The position numbers and the translations under genes were made by a program. DNA of 64,000 bases, from assembly GCA_963836015.1 (NCBI GenBank), contig CAWIIF010000015.1, forward strand, positions 1,054,001 to 1,118,000, written 5' to 3'. Within the stretch, counting starts at the first letter, position 1. Every line of letters begins with the position of its first letter. The notes below the pieces were generated by a model that worked only from the letters and a program-made list of their open reading frames with translations, made no database searches and had not been told where the DNA came from. Positions 50,122-59,600 of this stretch are shown piece by piece. Origin of the DNA: CAWCDJ01 sp963836015 (GTDB lineage: Bacteria > Acidobacteriota > Terriglobia > Bryobacterales > Bryobacteraceae).

Positions 50122-52428
50122 ATGGACATTGGCGGAATGGCGAAGCCAGTCGATGTAACTGCGGCGACCGAGGCCCCGGCCGCGCCTCGAGGCACCCTCG
50201 ATCGGGGTACCATGGCCGCGATTGCCGGCGGTTACCACAGTACGCCGTTCGACGTGCTGGGGATTCACCCGCTGGCCACGGAGGAGCCCTCGATCGCGAT
50301 CCGCACTTTCCAGCCGCAGGCGCACAACGTCGCAGTTGTGCGGGACGGGCACGTGTATCCGATGGAGCGCATCGATCCGGACGGGCTTTTCGAAGCGGTC
50401 TTCCCTGGAGAGCGGAGCCTCTTCCGCTACCGGCTTTCCATTACCCTGCCAACCGAGCCGGAGGCTCCTGTACAGAGCTACGAGATCGAGGACCCGTACC
50501 GCTATCCGGCGGTGCTGACGGACTATGATCTGCACCTCTTCAGCGAGGGGACTCACTTCCGGTTGTACGAGAAGCTGGGAGCGCACCTGGTCGAGCACGA
50601 CGGCGCGAAAGGCGTGTGCTTCGCAGTCTGGGCGCCCAATGCCGAGCGGGTCAGCGTGATCGGCGAGTTCAACCAGTGGGACGGGCGGCGGCATCCGATG
50701 AGGCCCCGCGGGAACTCGGGCCTTTGGGAGATCTTTATCCCCGGCCTGCAGCAGGGCGATTTGTATAAGTACGAGATCAAGACGCGGTACATGGGCTATA
50801 TCGCGACTAAGACGGACCCGTATGGCCTATGTGCGGAGATGCGTCCGAATTCGGCATCGATCGTCTGGGATCTCAGCCGCTACCAATGGCATGACCAGGA
50901 ATGGATGGCCGCCCGCAAGCAGCGGCAGGCTCTGGACGCGCCCATCGCGATTTACGAGGCGCATGTAGGCTCATGGAAGCGCAAGGCCGACCCGATCGGC
51001 ATGCGCTGGCTGAGTTACCGGGAGATGGCGGACGAGCTGGTGCCGTACGTCAAAGAGCTGGGCTACACCCATATCGAGCTCCTGCCGGTCACCGAGCATC
51101 CTTACGACGGCTCGTGGGGCTACCAGACGACCGGCTACTTCGCGCCTACATCGCGCTTCGGCTCGCCCGACGATTTCCGCTACTTTGTGGACAAGGCCCA
51201 CCAGGCGGAGCTGGGAGTGATCCTGGACTGGGTTCCCGCGCATTTTCCCAAGGACGGGCACGGCCTGTCCTTCTTCGATGGCACTGCCCTCTACGAGCAT
51301 GCCGACCCGCGCCAGGGCGAACACCGCGACTGGGGCACCCTGATTTATAACTACGGGCGCAACGAGGTGCGGGCTTTCCTGCTCTCGAGCGCCCTGTTCT
51401 GGCTCGATAAGTACCACCTCGACGGGTTACGCGTGGACGCCGTAGCGTCGATGCTCTATCTGGATTACTCACGCGAACAGGGCGAGTGGATCGCCAACCA
51501 GTTCGGCGGTCGCGAAAACCTGGACGCGGTTTCCTTCCTCAAACGCTTCAACGAAGTGGTGCACCTGGAGCACCCGGACACGCTGACCTTCGCCGAGGAA
51601 TCGACCGCCTGGCCACAGGTCTCGCGGCCCACTTACCTGGGGGGTTTGGGGTTCGACGTGAAGTGGAACATGGGATGGATGCACGACATGCTGGAGTATA
51701 TGAAGAAGGAGCCGGTGCATCGCCGCTATCACCACAGCAACCTGACTTTCTCACTGCTCTACGCCTTCACGGAGAATTTCGTTCTGCCGTTTTCGCACGA
51801 TGAAGTGGTCCACGGAAAGGGCGCCATGCTCAGCAAGATGCCCGGCGACTACTGGCAGAAATTCGCGAACCTGCGCGCTCTTTACGGCTACATGTATGCG
51901 CACCCCGGCAAGAAGCTGCTCTTCATGGGCGGGGAGATCGGCCAGTGGACGGAGTGGAACGACCAATGGGAGCTCGACTGGATGCTGCTCGATCATGACT
52001 CCCACCGGACACTGCGGGAGTATGTGAAGGCTCTCAACCGCCTGTACGCCGCGCAGCCCGCACTGCACCAGGTGGACTTCAATTGGGAGGGCTTCCAATG
52101 GATCGACGTGCACGACGTGGACAACAGCATCGTCACTTTTATCCGGCGGGCGCGGGATCCCCATGACTTCGTCGTGGTGGCGGCGAACTTCACGCCGGTG
52201 CCGCGCGAAGGCTATCGCATGGGTGTGCCGGAGGCGGGGTTTTACCGCGAGCTGCTGAACAGCGACTCGTCCTGGTATGGCGGCAGCAACGCGGGGAACG
52301 CGGGCGGGCTGCCGTCGGAGCCGACTCCCTGGCAGGGCCAGCCGCATTCGATACTGATCACGGTACCGCCGCTCGCCGTCGTGTTTTTCAAACCGGATAA
52401 TGCAGGCAGCCCGAGGCACGATTCGTAG
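50122..52428 (+). CDS. glgB: 1,4-alpha-glucan branching enzyme (GH13)
   Basis: 768 residues. A GlgB N-terminal module (YHSTPFDVLGIHPL, residues about 33-125) is followed by a CBM48 domain (VCFAVWAPNAERVSVIGEFNQWDGRRHPM) and the GH13 barrel. The catalytic nucleophile is Asp439 (DGLRVDAVASMLY), the acid/base Glu492 (FAEESTAW), and the stabilising Asp560 lies in SHDEVVHGKG. It cuts alpha-1,4 chains and rejoins them as alpha-1,6 branches in glycogen. The ATG at 50122 is chosen by comparison with E. coli GlgB (728 residues); the frame continues upstream from a TTG at 50032. It is the first gene of the operon and ends 14 nt before glgA. Confidence 0.96.
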   Translation: MDIGGMAKPVDVTAATEAPAAPRGTLDRGTMAAIAGGYHSTPFDVLGIHPLATEEPSIAIRTFQPQAHNVAVVRDGHVYPMERIDPDGLFEAVFPGERSLFRYRLSITLPTEPEAPVQSYEIEDPYRYPAVLTDYDLHLFSEGTHFRLYEKLGAHLVEHDGAKGVCFAVWAPNAERVSVIGEFNQWDGRRHPMRPRGNSGLWEIFIPGLQQGDLYKYEIKTRYMGYIATKTDPYGLCAEMRPNSASIVWDLSRYQWHDQEWMAARKQRQALDAPIAIYEAHVGSWKRKADPIGMRWLSYREMADELVPYVKELGYTHIELLPVTEHPYDGSWGYQTTGYFAPTSRFGSPDDFRYFVDKAHQAELGVILDWVPAHFPKDGHGLSFFDGTALYEHADPRQGEHRDWGTLIYNYGRNEVRAFLLSSALFWLDKYHLDGLRVDAVASMLYLDYSREQGEWIANQFGGRENLDAVSFLKRFNEVVHLEHPDTLTFAEESTAWPQVSRPTYLGGLGFDVKWNMGWMHDMLEYMKKEPVHRRYHHSNLTFSLLYAFTENFVLPFSHDEVVHGKGAMLSKMPGDYWQKFANLRALYGYMYAHPGKKLLFMGGEIGQWTEWNDQWELDWMLLDHDSHRTLREYVKALNRLYAAQPALHQVDFNWEGFQWIDVHDVDNSIVTFIRRARDPHDFVVVAANFTPVPREGYRMGVPEAGFYRELLNSDSSWYGGSNAGNAGGLPSEPTPWQGQPHSILITVPPLAVVFFKPDNAGSPRHDS

Positions 52429-52442
52429 CTGCCAGGACATCC

Positions 52443-53918
52443 ATGTACATCGTTCAAATCGCCTCGGAATGCGCGCCTGTCGCCAAGGTCGGCGGCCTGG
52501 GCGACGTGGTCTACGGGTTGACCCGGGAGCTGCAGAGCCGGATCCACTGGGTGGAAGTGATCCTGCCCAAGTACGACTGCATGCGCTACGACCAGATCTG
52601 GGGCCTGGAGAAGATCTACGACGACCTGTGGGTCCCGTGGTACGGCGGCGCGATCCACTGCTCGGTGTGGCAGGGCCTCGTGTATGGCATCCGGTGCTTC
52701 TTCATCGAGCCGCACTCGCGGGAGAATTTTTTCGCCCGCGGCGCGTATTACGGGTTCCCGGACGAAGCGATGCGATTCGCCTTCTTCTCGAAGGCCGCGC
52801 TGGAGTTCCTGCTGAAGACCAACCGCCGCCCCGATATCATTCATTGCCACGACTGGCAGACGGGGATCGTGCCGGTGCTGCTCTTCGAGATCTACAAATT
52901 CCAGGGGATGGGGAATTCGAGGATCTGCTACACGATCCATAATTTCAAGCACCAGGGCGTGTGCGGCGGGGACATCTTACAAGCCACCGGGCTGCGGAGG
53001 CCGGAGTATTACGGCCACTATGACCGCCTGCGCGATAACTTCAACCCAGGGGCCCTGAACCTGATGAAGGGCGGGATCGTGTATTCGAACGCCGTGACCA
53101 CGGTCTCGCCGCAATACTCGTGGGAGGTGCGCTACACCGACCAGGGTTTCGGCCTGGGGCACACGTTGAAGATCCACGAGCACAAGTTCAGCGGCGTGCT
53201 GAACGGGGTGGACTACGACGTATGGAATCCAGAGGTGGACCGGCACATTCCGGTGCGCTACGGCGCCGGGAACCTGGAGGACAAGTACCGCAATAAGGAG
53301 GCGCTGAGAGACCGGCTCTGGCTGCGCAAAGGATACAAGCCGCTGATCTCTTTCGTGGGGCGCCTCGATCCGCAAAAGGGCATCAATCTCATCGCGCATG
53401 CGCTCGATTTTGCGCTGGCGAACGGCTCGCAGTTCGTACTGCTCGGGAGCAGCCCCGACGCGGGGATCAGCAGCGCCTTTGCAGAGGTCAAGCGCAGGAT
53501 GAACGACCATCCCGACTGCCACCTGGAGTTGCGGCACGACGAAGAGCTCTCGCACCTGATCTACGCCGGGTCGGACATCCTGATCGTCCCCAGCGTATTC
53601 GAGCCATGTGGCCTGACGCAGATGATCGCACTGAAGTACGGAACAGTGCCCGTGGTGCGCGCCGTGGGGGGCCTGATGAACACGGTTTTCGACCGAGACT
53701 ACTCCGAGAAGCCGAAGCAGGAACGCAACGGCTACGTATTTCACCAGTCCGACGCCCGCGCGATCGAATCCGCGTTGTTCCGCGCTATCGGGCTGTGGTA
53801 CTCGTATCCGGAGGAATTTCAGGAGCTGGTGCGGAACGGCATGAGCTGCGACTTCTCGTGGAGCGATCCAGGGCGCAGGTACCTCGAGATTTATCACGAG
53901 ATCTGGTTCAGGCCGTAA
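52443..53918 (+). CDS. glgA: Glycogen synthase (GT5)
   Basis: 491 residues. It begins MYIVQIASECAPVAKVGGLGD, with Lys15 in the donor-binding KVGGL motif (KTGGL in many relatives). IIHCHDWQTG, YTIHNFKHQG, VTTVSPQYSWE, GVLNGVDYDVWNPEVD, FVGRLDPQKG and PSVFEPCGLTQMIALKYGTVPVVRAVGG follow, all standard for GT5. It extends alpha-1,4-glucan from a nucleotide glucose, usually ADP-glucose in bacteria. It differs clearly from the second GT5 domain encoded 4-7 kb downstream (for example VGGLGD against TGGLAD, and a longer acceptor-side loop), so the two are paralogues that diverged long ago rather than a recent copy. Confidence 0.95.
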   Translation: MYIVQIASECAPVAKVGGLGDVVYGLTRELQSRIHWVEVILPKYDCMRYDQIWGLEKIYDDLWVPWYGGAIHCSVWQGLVYGIRCFFIEPHSRENFFARGAYYGFPDEAMRFAFFSKAALEFLLKTNRRPDIIHCHDWQTGIVPVLLFEIYKFQGMGNSRICYTIHNFKHQGVCGGDILQATGLRRPEYYGHYDRLRDNFNPGALNLMKGGIVYSNAVTTVSPQYSWEVRYTDQGFGLGHTLKIHEHKFSGVLNGVDYDVWNPEVDRHIPVRYGAGNLEDKYRNKEALRDRLWLRKGYKPLISFVGRLDPQKGINLIAHALDFALANGSQFVLLGSSPDAGISSAFAEVKRRMNDHPDCHLELRHDEELSHLIYAGSDILIVPSVFEPCGLTQMIALKYGTVPVVRAVGGLMNTVFDRDYSEKPKQERNGYVFHQSDARAIESALFRAIGLWYSYPEEFQELVRNGMSCDFSWSDPGRRYLEIYHEIWFRP

Positions 53919-53944
53919 CCGATGGACGATAATAGAGGACAATT

Positions 53945-55399
53945 ATGACCCCTCAGGCACTTGCCGAATATATCGAAGGACTACCCAATATCTGCGGCTC
54001 GGAAGGCCTGATCGATCAGGCGATGGCGCACACGGGACATCTGTACCTTCCCGACTCCGGCATCGATTTCGGCAGAGCGCGCAGCGCCTTCAGCATCGCG
54101 CTGCACATGCACCAGCCGCTGATTCCAGCCGGCGGGGGTGACCTTCGCACGGCCGCGGTAATCAGCAACCTGAAGTACATGATGGATAACCCGGGCATCG
54201 GCGACAACCACAACGCTTCGGTATTCCACTGGTGCTACAAACGCATGGGCGAGTTTATCCCGCAGCTGGTCCACGAAGGGAAGCAGCCGAGGGTGATGCT
54301 GGATTATTCCGGCACCCTGCTGCACGGGCTGCGGGCCATGGGACTCGACGACGTGTTCGACAACCTGAAGCGGATTACGCTGGATCCGGCCTACCGGCGG
54401 TCGGTGGAGTGGCTGGGGACGGCTTGGGGACACGCCGTGGCGCCGTCTACTCCCGCACAGGATTTCCGGCTGCACGTGCGGGCCTGGCAGCATCACTTTG
54501 CAGCGATTTTCGGGCTGGAGGCCCTGAGCCGCGTAAGGGGCTTTTCGCCCCCGGAGATGGCGCTGCCCAACCATCCGGAGGTGGCCTACGAGTTCGTACG
54601 GAGCCTGAAGGAGTGCGGATTTCGGTGGGTGCTGGTGCAGGAGCATTCGGTGGAGCAACCGGACGGGAGCGGCATCCGCCGGCCCCACATCCCTCACCGG
54701 CTGGTGGCGCGGAATTCCCGCGGCGAGACGCAGTCGATCATTGCCATCATCAAGACGCAGGGAAGCGACACCAAGCTGGTCGGGCAAATGCAGCCGTATT
54801 ACGAGGCGAAGGGCCTGGGGCGCGAGGACCTCGGCGGGAAATCCGTTCCACCGATTGCAACGCAGGTTGCGGACGGCGAAAACGGCGGTGTGATGATGAA
54901 CGAATTCCCGCCCAAGTACATGGACGTTTCGCGCGAAGCTTCCGGGTCGGACACGCCCCCGGTCAACGTGAGCGAATACCTGGAGTACCTGGACGCCATG
55001 GGTGTCCGCGAGGAGCAATTCCCGGAGATCCAGCCGATCATGCAGAAGCGGATTTGGGAGCGATTTCCGCAGGCGGCCGGGCCGGAGGCGCTGGAGAAGT
55101 TGATCGAGGAATTGCGGAAGCAGGACGGGCGCTTTCACATGGAAGGGGGGAGTTGGACGAACAACCTCTCCTGGGTGCGCGGCTACGAGAGTGTATTGGG
55201 GCCGATGGAACAAGCCAGCGCGCTGTTCTCCCAGAAGACGCAAGGTGTTCCGACTTCCGAGCCCAGGTACCGCAACGCGCTGTTCTATCTGCTTACCACG
55301 CAGACGAGCTGCTACCGGTATTGGGGCAGCGGGATCTGGACAGACTACGCCCGCGAATTGTGCCGGCGCACCACCGAGATCCTGCAACACGATTTTTAG
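53945..55399 (+). CDS. GH57 family glycoside hydrolase
   Basis: 484 residues, no signal peptide. The GH57 start FSIALHMHQPLIPAGGGD is at about 49-66, and the catalytic-Glu motif GFSPPEMALPNH has Glu204. WVLVQEHSVEQPDGSG and a later NEFPPKYMDV ... GGSWTNNLSW region resemble the second half of GH57 amylase-type proteins. GH57 covers alpha-amylases, 4-alpha-glucanotransferases, amylopullulanases and branching enzymes acting on alpha-glucans by a retaining mechanism; this member is closer to uncharacterised amylase-like proteins than to the branching type. A good site (AGAGGA) precedes the ATG by 6 nt. It probably trims or remodels the polymer. Confidence 0.85.
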   Translation: MTPQALAEYIEGLPNICGSEGLIDQAMAHTGHLYLPDSGIDFGRARSAFSIALHMHQPLIPAGGGDLRTAAVISNLKYMMDNPGIGDNHNASVFHWCYKRMGEFIPQLVHEGKQPRVMLDYSGTLLHGLRAMGLDDVFDNLKRITLDPAYRRSVEWLGTAWGHAVAPSTPAQDFRLHVRAWQHHFAAIFGLEALSRVRGFSPPEMALPNHPEVAYEFVRSLKECGFRWVLVQEHSVEQPDGSGIRRPHIPHRLVARNSRGETQSIIAIIKTQGSDTKLVGQMQPYYEAKGLGREDLGGKSVPPIATQVADGENGGVMMNEFPPKYMDVSREASGSDTPPVNVSEYLEYLDAMGVREEQFPEIQPIMQKRIWERFPQAAGPEALEKLIEELRKQDGRFHMEGGSWTNNLSWVRGYESVLGPMEQASALFSQKTQGVPTSEPRYRNALFYLLTTQTSCYRYWGSGIWTDYARELCRRTTEILQHDF

Positions 55400-55402
55400 C
55401 AT

Positions 55403-55420
55403 GGAGCGGTGTGCCGCTCC
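55403..55420 (+). other. Intercistronic hairpin in the glucan operon
   Basis: GGAGCGG (55403-55409) and CCGCTCC (55414-55420) form a perfect 7-bp stem with a TGTG loop just after the GH57 stop, followed by A-rich sequence and the next gene's ribosome site (AGGAG). It could protect or split the operon mRNA; no T-run follows, so it is not a typical terminator. Confidence 0.45.
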
Positions 55421-55442
55421 CTGAAAAGGACAGGAGAAACCT

Positions 55443-55652
55443 ATGAAATGCTGGTTCTGCGAGCAGGAAGCGAGAGGCACTTGCGCCGCATGCGGCCGCG
55501 GGTTGTGTCATCAGCACGCCCATATTCATGACGAGATGACGCTCGCGAAATCCGATACCAGTACCGGCTTTACCAGCTATTACAACGTCTATAACGCGCT
55601 GAAGTGCTCGGACTGCCGGCTGGAGTGGCGGAACTTCCAGCCCGGACGCTGA
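55443..55652 (+). CDS. Small cysteine-rich zinc-binding protein
   Basis: 69 residues. It begins MKCWFCEQEARGTCAACGRGLCHQHAHIHDEM, giving CxxC, CxxC, CHQH and HIH metal ligands in a B-box/DUF2180-like arrangement, and has another CxxC near the end (LKCSDCRLEW). It probably binds two zinc ions. An AGGAG site is well placed before the ATG. Standing between the GH57 hydrolase and the DUF4912 protein, it is likely a partner or regulator of the glucan enzymes; no function is known. Confidence 0.75.
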   Translation: MKCWFCEQEARGTCAACGRGLCHQHAHIHDEMTLAKSDTSTGFTSYYNVYNALKCSDCRLEWRNFQPGR

Positions 55653-55672
55653 GCTGCGGAGCGGCGGACCCG

Positions 55673-56638
55673 ATGGGACGATGGAGCCTGGCGGAACTGA
55701 TCGCCGACCTGGAAGCTGCTCTGGTTGCGATGCCGAAAGCTGTGCGGGCGCTGCTTGGCCCCGGGGCGGCACAGCCACCGGAGCCGCAAGTCACTCAGTT
55801 TGGCGAATACGAGAGGGTTGAAGAAGCGAAGTTCTCTCCGGCGCCACCACCCCAGGCGCTGGACGAAGGCGAGCTGCCGGAGTCGTACGGCCGCACACGG
55901 TTGGTGATGCTCGCGGGCGGCCCCTACCAGGTTCACGCGTATTGGGAAGTCACGCCCGAATCGCTCAGCGAGGCGGAGCAGAAGATCGAAAGCGATTCCA
56001 ATCCATATTGCGCCGTGCTGCGATTCCACGATGCGGTTTCTGCCAATGGCGCCAGTGCGGCCGGGTGGTTCGATGTGAATGTGGACGTCCGGGCGCGAAA
56101 CTGGTACGTGCAACTGTGGAGCGCGGACATGACTTACCGCGCGGAACTGGGGTTGAGAGGCGCTGACGGACGGTTTGCCGGGCTGGCCGAATCGAACCTG
56201 GTGAGGACGCCGCGCGCTTGGCCCAGGCCGGAATTGGAGGAGCACTTTGCGCGGGTGGAACCGGAGCAGCAGAAACCGGAAGCGGTTCCGCCGCCCGCTT
56301 TTGTCAAACCCAGCCGGCCCCGGCCGGAACCGCCGCCCCCCATTGCAACCGTGCGAGACGAACCGGTGGCGCTGGCCGAGGAAGCCGGCGGAGCGCCGGC
56401 CGATCGAGGCGCTGCCATGCAAGGCGGCGCGGCGGAATTGCTCCAGAAAAAACTCACGGAACTCTATGCCCACCGGGAGCCGCCTCGCGAACCGCCGAAA
56501 GCCGAAGAACCGCCAACCGAACCGGCTCCCGCCGAGTGGATCGACAATCCCTGCGCCGATCTGACCGAGATGGCCGAAGAGAAATTCCTCCCCGGCATCT
56601 CATCCGAACCGGCCCAGAGGCAGCATGCGGGTGAATGA
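55673..56638 (+). CDS. DUF4912 domain protein
   Basis: 321 residues. A short N-terminal helix (LAELIADLEAALVAMPKAVRALL) precedes a DUF4912 beta-sandwich at about 80-185 (TRLVMLAGGPYQVHAYWEVTPESL, AAGWFDVNVDVRARNWYVQLW, YRAELGLRGADGRFAGLAESNLVRTPR). A long Pro/Glu-rich, probably disordered C-terminus follows. DUF4912 proteins are often encoded beside GH57 branching enzymes, as here, and the domain resembles carbohydrate-binding sandwiches. The ATG at 55673 is preferred over an upstream frame start at 55604 inside the zinc-protein gene. The last 14 nt overlap the next gene, which codes for the GH57-GT5 fusion, so the two are coupled and may work as a complex. Confidence 0.82.
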   Translation: MGRWSLAELIADLEAALVAMPKAVRALLGPGAAQPPEPQVTQFGEYERVEEAKFSPAPPPQALDEGELPESYGRTRLVMLAGGPYQVHAYWEVTPESLSEAEQKIESDSNPYCAVLRFHDAVSANGASAAGWFDVNVDVRARNWYVQLWSADMTYRAELGLRGADGRFAGLAESNLVRTPRAWPRPELEEHFARVEPEQQKPEAVPPPAFVKPSRPRPEPPPPIATVRDEPVALAEEAGGAPADRGAAMQGGAAELLQKKLTELYAHREPPREPPKAEEPPTEPAPAEWIDNPCADLTEMAEEKFLPGISSEPAQRQHAGE

Positions 56639-59600
56639 TGCGTCGCGCGGAGAACTGGGCTACCTGGCGCTCGTCCTGCATGCACACCTGCCCTACGTGC
56701 GCCACCCCGAGCACGTAGACTCGCTCGAAGAAAACTGGCTGTTTGAGGCGATCACGGAGACGTACATCCCGCTCTTTCTGGTTCTCGAGGACCTACTCCG
56801 TGACGAAGTCGATTTCCGGCTGACCTTTTCGGTTACCCCCACGCTGGCCCTCATGCTGGGCGACCCTTTCCTGCAATCGCGCTATCTGCGAAGGCTGGAG
56901 AGCCAGATGGAACTGGCCGAAAAGGAGGTCGCACGAACCAGAACGGAGTCGCAGTTTCAACCGCTGGCGCGTATGTACCGGTCGCTGTTTGCCCGCGTGC
57001 ACGAGGCTTTCGTCGACCGGTATGGAAGCAACTTGCTGAATGGGTTCCGGCGCTTCCAGAAACTGGGAAAGGTGGAGCTGATCGCGAGCGCGGCCACGCA
57101 CGGCTACCTACCCCTGCTCGCCGTAAACGAATCGGCGGTGCGCACACAAATCAGGGTCGGAGCGGAGAGCTACCGGCAGGTCTTCGGGCGGCGGCCCAAC
57201 GGCTTCTGGCTACCCGAATGCGGATACGTCCCGGGGCTGGATGAACTGCTGGCCGGGCAGGGGATCCGGTACACGATCCTGGAGACGCACGGCATCACCC
57301 GCGCTGACCAGCGGCCGCGCTACGGAGTTCATGCTCCTCTGTACTGTCCGTCGGGCGTGGCGGTCTTCGGCCGCGACCCGGATTCTTCGCGGCAGGTGTG
57401 GAGCTCCATCGACGGTTATCCCGGGGACTTCGACTACCGCGAGTTCTACCGCGACATCGGCTACGATCTCGACGCGGACTACATCAAGCCGTACATCCAT
57501 CCGGACGGCATACGCATCGACACCGGCATCAAGTATCACCGGATCACCGGCAAGGATAACTACAAGGAGCCTTACGTGCCCGAATGGGCGGAGCGGAAGG
57601 CGGAGTCCCACGCCGGACATTTTCTGGGCGAACGGGTGCGGCAGATCGAGCGCTTATCGGGGATGATGGACCGGAAGCCGCTGGTCGTGGCTCCCTACGA
57701 CGCCGAACTGTTCGGCCACTGGTGGTTCGAGGGTCCGCGATGGCTGGACTACCTGATCCGCAAGGCGGCGCTGGATCAGGACGCCGTGCGGCTGGTGACC
57801 CTCACGGAGTACCTGGATGAATACCCGGTAAACCAGACGGCTACGCCGTGCATGTCGAGCTGGGGGGACAAGGGCTTCAGCGAGGTATGGCTCAACCAGC
57901 GGAACCAGTGGATCTATCCGCACCTCCACCAGGCGGCCGAAGATCTCGAAGAACTGGCGGCGGCACACCCGGGCGACGCTGGCCTGACGGCTCGCGCACT
58001 CGACCAGGGCGCCCGGGAGCTGCTGCTGGCGCAGGCGAGCGACTGGGCGTTCATGATCAACTCGGGGACGATGGAAGGGTACGCGAGCTCCAGGACGAAG
58101 AGCCACCTCCTACGCTTTCAGCGCCTCTGCCAGCAGGTCAAAGACGGCACGATCGACGAAGCATGGCTCGGAACGATCGAGGCCCAGGACAACGTCTTCC
58201 CAGGGATCGACGTGCTCCAGGATTTCCGTGCACCGCATCGTCCGCCGGGTTCCACCGTCCAGGCGCCCTGCGCACGGGTTGAGCCGCGGCCGCGTTCGTC
58301 TCCGATTCACGTCGTGATGATATGTCCGGAAATCGTTCCACTCGCCAAGACGGGAGGGCTGGCGGACATGGCGGGGTCTCTGGCCGTGACCCTGGAAGAA
58401 CTCGGACTGAGGGTCTCCGTCATTTTGCCGGCTTACCGACAGGTACTCGAACAAGTCCGCGCATTCAAGGACACCGGAATCCGGGTTTCCGTCGGGATGG
58501 GGGGAAGGACGGAAGAAGCGCAGGTGCTCTCCGGCGTAATCGGCAAGCAGATACCGGTGTACCTGATTTGTGCGGACCGTTGGTTCGATCGGGAGCACCT
58601 GTATGGCACACCAGAGGGCGATTATCCGGACAATGCGGAACGTTTCACGTTCTTCTGCCGGGCGGCCCTGGAGATGCTCCGCGAGATCGACACTCCGGAT
58701 ATTCTTCACGCCCATGACTGGCAGACGGCCCTGGCAATTACTTTCCTCAAGACACAGCCGGAGCGATACCCTGGTCTTGCCGCGGTGCGGACGGTGCTCA
58801 CAGTCCACAATCTCGGTTACCAGGGTCTGTTTCCAGCCCGCGATTGGGGCCTTCTCGGTCTGGACTCGGGCCTGTTCACTACCGAGGGCCTGGAGTTCCA
58901 CGGCAATTTCAGTCTTCTCAAGGGCGGGATACTGTTCGCGGACGCTATCACTACCGTGAGCCCTGCTTATGCGGAGGAGATCCGCACGGCGGAACACGGC
59001 TTTGGGATGGATGGCGTCTTCGAGCGGCGGTCCGGCGCCCTGGCCGGAATTCTGAACGGGGTCGATTACGGCATCTGGAATCCGGCGACCGACCGGTTTC
59101 TGGCGCGGAACTACACGCCGTCCGACCTCTCGGGAAAGCGCGCGTGCAAGGCCGAATTGCAAAAGCTGTTCAGGCTTCCGCAGGAACCCGGAACGCCGTT
59201 GATTGGGATCGTCTCACGGCTGGCGTCGCAGAAGGGTTTCGACCTCCTCGAAAAGGCGCTCGACGAGCTCCTCGAAAGAGACCTCCAGCTCGTTCTTCTG
59301 GGCAGCGGCGACAAGAAGTACCAGGACGCATTTCGAGCGGCTGCCGGGCGGTTTCCCGGCAGGATGGCGGTGCGGATCGCCTTCGAAGAGGCGCTGGCGC
59401 ACCAGATCGAAGCCGGCGCGGACCTTTTCCTGATGCCTTCACGCTATGAGCCGAGCGGATTGAATCAGCTTTACAGCCTGAAGTACGGAACGATTCCGGT
59501 GGTCCGGGCTACCGGCGGTTTGAAGGACAGCGTGAAGGAGTTCGACCCGGCTACCGGCACAGGCAACGGCTTCACTTTTGAGGCTTACGATGGCGCCGCT

